From Hyalangium gracile (lineage in GTDB: Bacteria > Myxococcota > Myxococcia > Myxococcales > Myxococcaceae): a stretch of 64,000 bases of DNA. Where the stretch lies: assembly GCF_020103725.1 (NCBI RefSeq), contig NZ_JAHXBG010000022.1:62001-126000 (forward strand), read 5' to 3'. Both the position numbers and the translations under genes were made by a program. Under the pieces are notes generated by a model, which saw nothing but the letters and a program-made list of their open reading frames with translations, was not told the DNA's origin and made no database searches. This document shows positions 58,704-64,000 of this stretch, in pieces (position 1 is the first letter of the stretch; every line of letters starts with the position of its first letter).

Positions 58704-60128
58704 ATGGATGGCAAGCAGTTCATCGACGGGCAGTTCGTGGCAGGCGAGGGCGCGGTGGAGAACGTGCTGGATCCGGCCACCGGCGAGGTGCTGGCCAAGG
58801 TCCCCGAGGCCTCGCCAGCGCAGATCCAGGCGGCGGTGAAGGCGGCGGAGAAGGCCTTCCCGGGCTGGTCGCGCACCCCGCCGAAGGATCGCGCCACGGC
58901 GCTGCTCAAGCTGGCGGACGCCATCGAGGCGAAGGGGGCGGAGCTGGCGCGGCTGGAGTCCCGCAACACGGGCAAGCCGTACGCCCTGGCGCTCAATGAC
59001 GAGATCCCCGCCATCGCGGACGTGTTCCGCTTCTTCGCGGGCGCGGCGCGGTGCATGACGGGCACGGCCACCGGCGAGTACGCCGCGGGCTACACCAGCA
59101 TGATCCGCAGGGATCCGCTGGGCGTGGTGGCCTCCATCGCGCCGTGGAACTACCCGCTGATGATGGCGGCGTGGAAGCTGGGGCCGGCGGTGGCGGCGGG
59201 CAACACGGTGGTGCTCAAGCCCTCCGAGCAGACGCCGCTCACCACGCTGAAGCTGGCCGAGCTCATTGCCGGCATCTTCCCGCCCGGAGTCATCAACATC
59301 GTGACGGGGCGGGGCGAGACGGTGGGCGCGCCGCTCATCAACCAGCCGCAGGTGCGGATGATCTCGCTCACGGGCGACGTGGGCACGGGCTCCAAGGTGC
59401 TCCAGGCGGCCTCGCAGAGCGTGAAGCGGACGCACCTGGAGCTGGGCGGCAAGGCGCCGGTCATCGTCTTCGACGACGCGGACCTGCAGAGCGTGGTGTC
59501 TGGCATCCGGACGTTCGGCTTCTACAACGCGGGGCAGGACTGCACGGCGGCGTGCCGCATCTACGCGGGGGCCAAGGTGTATGACAGGCTGGTGGCGGAC
59601 CTGAGCAGCGCGGTGTCGTCCATCAAGGTGGGCACGCAGCAGGAGGAGGGGGTGGAGATGGGGCCGCTCATCTCCGAGAAGCAGCTGCAGCGGGTGGCGG
59701 GCTTCGTGCAGCGGGCCTCGGAGCAGAAGCACATCGAGATCACCACGGGCGGCAAGCAGCCGGGGGGCAAGGGCTTCTTCTTCACGCCCACGGTGGTGGC
59801 GGGGGCCCGGCAGGACGACGAGATCGTCCGGCGCGAGGTGTTCGGCCCGGTGGTGTCGGTGACGCGCTTCGAGGATCCGGAGCTGGCGATCGCGTGGGCG
59901 AACGACTCGGACTACGGCCTGGCCAGCTCGGTGTGGACCCAGGACATCGGCAAGGCGATGAAGGTGGCGGCGGAGCTCCAGTACGGGTGCACGTGGATCA
60001 ACTCGCACTTCATGCTGGTGAGCGAGATGCCGCACGGCGGCATGAAGCGCTCGGGCTACGGGAAGGATCTGTCCATGTACGCGCTCGAGGACTACACGGC
60101 GGTGCGCCACGTGATGGTGAAGTACTAG
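58704..60128 (+). CDS. patD: 4-aminobutyraldehyde dehydrogenase
   Basis: 474 residues, the length of E. coli PatD (YdcW). Very close in sequence: [40 protein letters not shown] (NAD site), the catalytic Glu in [10 protein letters not shown], the nucleophile Cys in [14 protein letters not shown], and the C-terminal [14 protein letters not shown]. Oxidises 4-aminobutanal from putrescine to GABA. In the operon with the polyamine importer and gabT. AAGGAG precedes the ATG. Confidence 0.94.
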   Translation: MDGKQFIDGQFVAGEGAVENVLDPATGEVLAKVPEASPAQIQAAVKAAEKAFPGWSRTPPKDRATALLKLADAIEAKGAELARLESRNTGKPYALALNDEIPAIADVFRFFAGAARCMTGTATGEYAAGYTSMIRRDPLGVVASIAPWNYPLMMAAWKLGPAVAAGNTVVLKPSEQTPLTTLKLAELIAGIFPPGVINIVTGRGETVGAPLINQPQVRMISLTGDVGTGSKVLQAASQSVKRTHLELGGKAPVIVFDDADLQSVVSGIRTFGFYNAGQDCTAACRIYAGAKVYDRLVADLSSAVSSIKVGTQQEEGVEMGPLISEKQLQRVAGFVQRASEQKHIEITTGGKQPGGKGFFFTPTVVAGARQDDEIVRREVFGPVVSVTRFEDPELAIAWANDSDYGLASSVWTQDIGKAMKVAAELQYGCTWINSHFMLVSEMPHGGMKRSGYGKDLSMYALEDYTAVRHVMVKY

Positions 60129-60164
60129 CGAGCCGGCCCCAGGGAACCTGCGAAGGAGCGAGAG

Positions 60165-61433
60165 ATGAAGGACAACGCCAGCCTGCAGCGACGCAAGGAG
60201 GCCGCCACGCCGAGAGGGGTGGGGGTGATGGCGCCATTCTTCGTGGCGCGAGCGGAGAACAGCGAGTTGTGGGACGTGGAGGGCCGGCGCTACATCGACT
60301 TCGCGGGAGGCATCGCGGTGCTGAACACGGGGCACCGGCACCCGAGGGTGATCGACGCGGTGAAGGCGCAGCTGGAGGCCTTCACGCACAGCGCCTACCA
60401 GGTGGTGCCCTACGAGGGGTACGTGGCGCTGGCCGAGCGGCTGAACAAGCTGGCGCCGGGGGCGTTCCCGAAGAAGACGACGTTCTTCTCGACGGGGGCC
60501 GAGGCGATCGAGAACGCGGTGAAGATCGCGCGAGCCGCCACGGGCCGCACCGGGGTGATCGCCTTCAGCGGGGCGTTCCACGGGCGGACGATGATGGGCA
60601 TGGCGCTGACGGGGAAGGTGGTGCCGTACAAGACGGGCTTCGGGCCGTTCCCGGCGGAGGTGTACCACGTGCCCTTCCCGACGGCGCTGCACGGGGTGAG
60701 CGTGGAGGACTCGCTCAAGGCGCTGCAGCTGCTCTTCAAGGCGGACGTGGATCCGAAGCGGGTGGCGGCCATCCTCATCGAGCCGGTGCAAGGGGAGGGT
60801 GGCTTCTACGTGGCGCCTCCGGAGCTGATGCGGGGGCTCAGGAGGGTGTGCGACGAGCACGGCATCCTGCTGATCGCCGATGAGATCCAGACGGGCTTCG
60901 CGCGGACGGGGAAGTGGTTCGCGATGGAGCACTACGACGTGGCGCCGGACCTGATGACCACGGCGAAGTCGCTGGCGGGAGGCTTCCCGCTGTCGGCGGT
61001 GACGGGCCGGGCGGAGGTGATGGACGCGCCGGCGCCGGGAGGGCTGGGAGGCACGTACGCGGGCAACCCGCTGTCGATCGCGGCGGCCCACGCGGTGCTG
61101 GATGTGATTGAAGAGGAGGGCCTGGTGAAGCGGGCCCACCAGCTGGGCGAGGTGATGCGCGGACGGCTGGAGGGGCTACGGGCCCGGGTGCCCAGGATGG
61201 CTGAGGTGCGCGGGCTGGGGGCGATGCTGGCGGTGGAGTTCTGCCAGCCGGGAGGCCACACGCCGGATCCGGACTTCGCGCGCGCGGTGCAGGCAAAGGC
61301 GCTGGAGAAGGGGCTGATGCTGCTGACGTGCGGCGTCTACGCCAACGTGATCCGCTTCCTGTTCCCGCTCACGATCCCCGAGGCGCTGTTCAACGAAGGG
61401 CTCGGTGTTCTCGAGGCGGTGCTGACGGCGTAG
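60165..61433 (+). CDS. gabT: 4-aminobutyrate aminotransferase
   Basis: 422 residues. Class III PLP fold with the cofactor-binding FFSTGAEAIENAVKIAR, AFHGRT, the Asp in LIADEIQTGFARTG and the Schiff-base Lys in TTAKSLAGGFPLS. Converts GABA and 2-oxoglutarate to succinate semialdehyde and glutamate. Last gene of the operon; no gabD follows, because the low-GC segment starts right after. The HOT-like enzyme at 37 kb also leads to succinate semialdehyde. Confidence 0.93.
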   Translation: MKDNASLQRRKEAATPRGVGVMAPFFVARAENSELWDVEGRRYIDFAGGIAVLNTGHRHPRVIDAVKAQLEAFTHSAYQVVPYEGYVALAERLNKLAPGAFPKKTTFFSTGAEAIENAVKIARAATGRTGVIAFSGAFHGRTMMGMALTGKVVPYKTGFGPFPAEVYHVPFPTALHGVSVEDSLKALQLLFKADVDPKRVAAILIEPVQGEGGFYVAPPELMRGLRRVCDEHGILLIADEIQTGFARTGKWFAMEHYDVAPDLMTTAKSLAGGFPLSAVTGRAEVMDAPAPGGLGGTYAGNPLSIAAAHAVLDVIEEEGLVKRAHQLGEVMRGRLEGLRARVPRMAEVRGLGAMLAVEFCQPGGHTPDPDFARAVQAKALEKGLMLLTCGVYANVIRFLFPLTIPEALFNEGLGVLEAVLTA

Positions 61434-61544
61434 GGGAGGGAGTCGGTCCAGCCTAGAGGGTTAATCAGAACAATGATGAGTGCCACGGGAGGACAACCGA
61501 GGCAGCAGGCAGCGTAAGGAAGTTATGGGGACTTGATGTGCCAA

Positions 61545-63338
61545 CTAGTTCTGCTTGCTCTTATCGCTGCCAAAGTAGCGAGGACCTGTTGGGGAGTCAA
61601 AGCCTGGCCTCCAGACTGCATCTCCATGATCCAGCTTGACAGGAAGATCAGAAACAGAAAGCACAACTTGAGCTCGCCCATCGCTTTGAAGAGAAAGCTT
61701 CTTGAGCGCTTTTAGGTACGCCGCAAGGTGCTTTCCGTCCAACTCATGCTGACGAGGCGCATCAAAGATCAGGATTCCCGGATGGTTTCCCCCTTCTTGA
61801 ATCGATGTTTCAAGCAGGGCGGCATGAAACGCGAGAACGATCCTTGTGCGAGTGCTGCCACTTTGGAACGACGTTTCTGTAAACCTGTCCTTATCGAAGA
61901 AGAGGCGAAATTCTTCATCGAGAATGATAGGCTCTGCCAGATTCTGTGTGCCCAGTGTTGAGAGCCAACGATGGAGGTTCTCCCGTAGTTTGCCTCGGAT
62001 GTCAGCGGTTGAGTCTGCGCGTGCACGGCGTCCAGGCTTGAGTTCATCGACACGCACTCTGATTTGCTCTCGCTGCTCAATCATTCGGTCAAGCGTTCGT
62101 TCCTCGGCATCCAGCGCCTTTCTCTTCTCCAGGCGGAGGGAGACCTCAGCAAGCTCTTTTGTAAGTATCTCGATGGATCTTAGTACGGCATCAACTCCAG
62201 ACGCTTTGGCAGCAGCTTCCTTTGCATTGCTTAGTTCCTTTAGCTTGGCTTCTGCTTCGGTCAGGCGCGCCTTGTGGTTCTGGATCTCGATCTCTATGCT
62301 GGCTGAAGAACTCTCGATATCCTTAATTTGATCCCGGAGATACAAGAGACGGTTCCCAAAGGATTCTTCGGACCCCTTAAAAAGCCCGCAGTGTTCTTTC
62401 CCGCAGAAAGCGCGAAAAGCGTCGGCAGCAACAGCGTTAAGCCATACTAGTTGTGTCTCTGAGGCAATTTCATTTGATGCTACTGCAAGCCGCTTCCGCT
62501 TGCCCTCAAGCGCCGACAGTTCAAACCGTAGGCGCTCACAGAGTCTGCTCTGTTCTTCGATAGGAGCATCGAGATTGCCAGTCTTTTGGCGAACTACTTC
62601 TACTCCAGACTTATAACCCTGGAGTTCGGTCGTTAGTTGGGTTTTTCTGGACTCAAGCGAAGCAGCATCAGGCAATCCGCCGCCCAAATCGGCTCTCTGT
62701 TTTTCAAGAAGGCGTTGCTGCGAAGAGATGCGTTCGGATGTCAGGTCAAACGAGCTCTTGGCCTCGGCGAAGTCTTGGACGTTTCTGTAGGGGTTCTTCG
62801 CGGGCACGCCCAGCAGGATTCGGAGAACCTCTTGCTCTTGATCCTTTATGAAGTTCTTTGTCTTGGCAGGTGCATACAGGCTGCGCCAGCCTAAGTCCTG
62901 ATCAACGTATAGACCTGGAATTAGGACGCTTACATAAGGAATGGTCTCGTTGCCTCCTCTGTCAGTAAGTTTCGTCAAAGGAATGGCAAGCAGCTCAAGA
63001 AACCACTTAGTGAAGTCACGTTCTTTTTCAAATCGAATCGATTTCGACCCAGCCTTCGAGACTACGATTTCGAATTCTGAATCAACAATCCTTTTTATTG
63101 AGTAGTCTTCTGCATCCCGGGAAACAACAACCTCGATGCTTTCGAAACTGGCTCGAACCTCGGGGGTCAATTCAATCGGGTATCCTAGCGCGTAGACAAT
63201 GCCCTTGATGACAGGTGTCTTGCCCGAACCATTAGGGCCATGAAGGACGGTGAGGTTCGTCCCAAAGCGGAAGTCGGTCGAAATCCACTGTGCCCCTCGT
63301 CGAGCCTGGAAGCGAAGGGACTTTAGGAGAGGATTCAT
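61545..63338 (-). CDS. SMC-like ABC ATPase of an ABC-3C-type conflict system
   Basis: 597 residues. Walker A GPNGSGKT (34-41) and, at the far end, a signature-like SGSTRTR (about 493-499) and Walker B GILIFDAPRQ (521-530), so head domains flank a long coiled coil (about 185-445). At the centre, residues 312-317 read CGKEHC, placed where Rad50 has its zinc hook but with four residues between the Cys. This is the RecF/RecN/Rad50-like type that powers three-component systems. Its start overlaps the middle-component stop by four bases. Low-GC, foreign to the flanking DNA. Confidence 0.82.
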   Translation of the reverse strand: MNPLLKSLRFQARRGAQWISTDFRFGTNLTVLHGPNGSGKTPVIKGIVYALGYPIELTPEVRASFESIEVVVSRDAEDYSIKRIVDSEFEIVVSKAGSKSIRFEKERDFTKWFLELLAIPLTKLTDRGGNETIPYVSVLIPGLYVDQDLGWRSLYAPAKTKNFIKDQEQEVLRILLGVPAKNPYRNVQDFAEAKSSFDLTSERISSQQRLLEKQRADLGGGLPDAASLESRKTQLTTELQGYKSGVEVVRQKTGNLDAPIEEQSRLCERLRFELSALEGKRKRLAVASNEIASETQLVWLNAVAADAFRAFCGKEHCGLFKGSEESFGNRLLYLRDQIKDIESSSASIEIEIQNHKARLTEAEAKLKELSNAKEAAAKASGVDAVLRSIEILTKELAEVSLRLEKRKALDAEERTLDRMIEQREQIRVRVDELKPGRRARADSTADIRGKLRENLHRWLSTLGTQNLAEPIILDEEFRLFFDKDRFTETSFQSGSTRTRIVLAFHAALLETSIQEGGNHPGILIFDAPRQHELDGKHLAAYLKALKKLSLQSDGRAQVVLSVSDLPVKLDHGDAVWRPGFDSPTGPRYFGSDKSKQN

Positions 63339-63814
63339 AGCAGGGAGAGTCCTCTGGCACGAACGAAGGAGTGTGCTCTAAGTAGATCGCGCAATAATTG
63401 CCCAAAAGCATTTGCTCCTTTTGTGCCATTCCGCACAAAAGCTCTCCCAACCGGTGTGGCAACGATTTCTCTCTTAGTGTCGCCGGTCACTACTACGAAG
63501 CCTACGCTCTCAAGAAAGACGAGAGCCTCGGCGCACCTGGCATGCAACAGTAGAGACCACTCAAGATTGTGAGCAGGTTTAGTTGAGCCGTAACAAAGTT
63601 GAGCAAGCATATTTCCTGCCCACCGGCTCAGTTCACCTGTGTAAAATCTCTCTTCGGAGAAGGCGACCGCTAGAAGAGTGAGGGCGATAATGGGAGTATG
63701 AAAAACGATTTCAGCAGGAGAAAGGGCTCTCTTCGTCTGACGCCGCTCGCTTGAGAAGGTTAACTGCACATTTGCGCTTGCTGCTTCAGCGATGAGTTCG
63801 TCGAATGGATTCAT
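63335..63814 (-). CDS. ABC-3C middle-component-like protein
   Basis: 159 residues, mainly helical with a winged-helix-like end (VVTGDTKREIVATPVGRAFV). It stands between the ATPase and the upstream gene with four-base ATGA overlaps on both sides, which is the gene order of ABC-3C systems (C-terminal-domain effector, small middle component, ABC ATPase). Identification rests mostly on size and context. Confidence 0.6.
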   Translation of the reverse strand: MNPFDELIAEAASANVQLTFSSERRQTKRALSPAEIVFHTPIIALTLLAVAFSEERFYTGELSRWAGNMLAQLCYGSTKPAHNLEWSLLLHARCAEALVFLESVGFVVVTGDTKREIVATPVGRAFVRNGTKGANAFGQLLRDLLRAHSFVRARGLSLL

Positions 63815-63999
63815 AGCTTTGATCCTGTTTCTGCGGCAAGCGCAAGTATGTACCCTAGGACGAGAGCGTTAGAGAGTGGCACTGATGTCGAAAGCCTGGA
63901 GCTAAACTGGTTTGCAAGCTCTGTTGCTGACTTGCCAAGATCGGTAAAGTCAATCTGGCGAGCAACATGTGCTTCCAGTAAGCGCTGGCATTCGGCCCT
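63811..63999 (-). CDS. Partial C-terminus of upstream ABC-3C component (continues beyond window)
   Basis: About 62 C-terminal residues are visible (ends AAETGSKL), helical and without a motif I recognise; the open frame continues through the right edge. It overlaps the middle-component gene by four bases. From position it should be the effector/C-terminal-domain protein, often with a nuclease or other toxic N-terminal domain, which lies outside the window. Confidence 0.6.
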   Translation of the reverse strand, partial: RAECQRLLEAHVARQIDFTDLGKSATELANQFSSRLSTSVPLSNALVLGYILALAAETGSKL

Positions 64000-64000
64000 C

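Larger units (their letters stand above)
61434..64000. mobile_element. Low-GC accessory segment (left part)
   Basis: Just after the gabT stop, composition and codon use change sharply: A/T-rich third positions, long runs of non-myxobacterial codons (for example AGA-rich and TTT/AAA-rich stretches). It holds only the three-gene ABC-3C-type set, all minus strand, and continues past the right edge. No integrase, tRNA or direct repeat is visible at the left boundary, so the mechanism of entry is unknown. Confidence 0.6.

Overview
The window is a high-GC chromosomal segment from a myxobacterium, most likely a member of the Cystobacterineae (Myxococcus, Archangium, Cystobacter, Stigmatella and relatives). 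The reasons are: very GC-rich codon use with many GTG starts; long spurious antisense reading frames; an enhancer-binding protein carrying an FHA domain; hybrid and PAS/GAF histidine kinases; an Oar-like TonB receptor; a MopE-type lipoprotein; and a short DnaK-like chaperone of the type known from Myxococcus. About fifty genes are present. No rRNA, tRNA, CRISPR array or insertion sequence is visible.

Layout. 0-16 kb: the end of a TPR gene; an Hsp70-like / J-protein / CvpA operon with a good sigma70-type promoter; a class II amidotransferase-like protein; an RsbQ-type hydrolase paired with a PAS hybrid kinase; a TonB receptor with a lipoprotein; a CPBP intramembrane protease coupled to a degenerate trypsin-fold protein. 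16.3-27.7 kb: a RiPP gene cluster. Two tiny precursor genes with nearly identical leaders but different cysteine-free cores are followed by a full-length LanB dehydratase, an HlyD adaptor, a C39 peptidase ABC exporter and an MBL-fold hydrolase. A B12-type radical SAM maturase is divergently transcribed from a shared, AT-richer control region. 27.7-61.4 kb: mostly core and accessory metabolism (PolX, Rieske protein, MogA-like protein, an HOT/thioesterase/SDR operon, phosphoesterase, desaturase), an FHA enhancer-binding protein divergent from an FHA-J-domain gene that has a sigma54-type promoter, a PheRS-like paralogue, AraC and GntR regulators, and a ydcSTUV-patD-gabT polyamine uptake and catabolism operon. 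61.4 kb to the end: base composition drops sharply and a coupled three-gene ABC-3C-type conflict system begins, running off the right edge.

How parts work together. In the RiPP cluster LanB would dehydrate Ser/Thr in the two cores, the radical SAM protein could add C-methyl groups, the exporter's peptidase would cut after the GG of the leader, and the HlyD adaptor would carry the product out. There is no cysteine in the cores and no LanC, so classical lanthionine rings cannot form within the precursors; the final chemistry is open and is the best candidate for something new here. The ydc operon would import putrescine or spermidine and PatD plus GabT would take 4-aminobutanal to GABA and succinate semialdehyde. 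The FHA proteins, kinases and DnaK-like operon fit myxobacterial signalling and development, but their targets cannot be read from the sequence.
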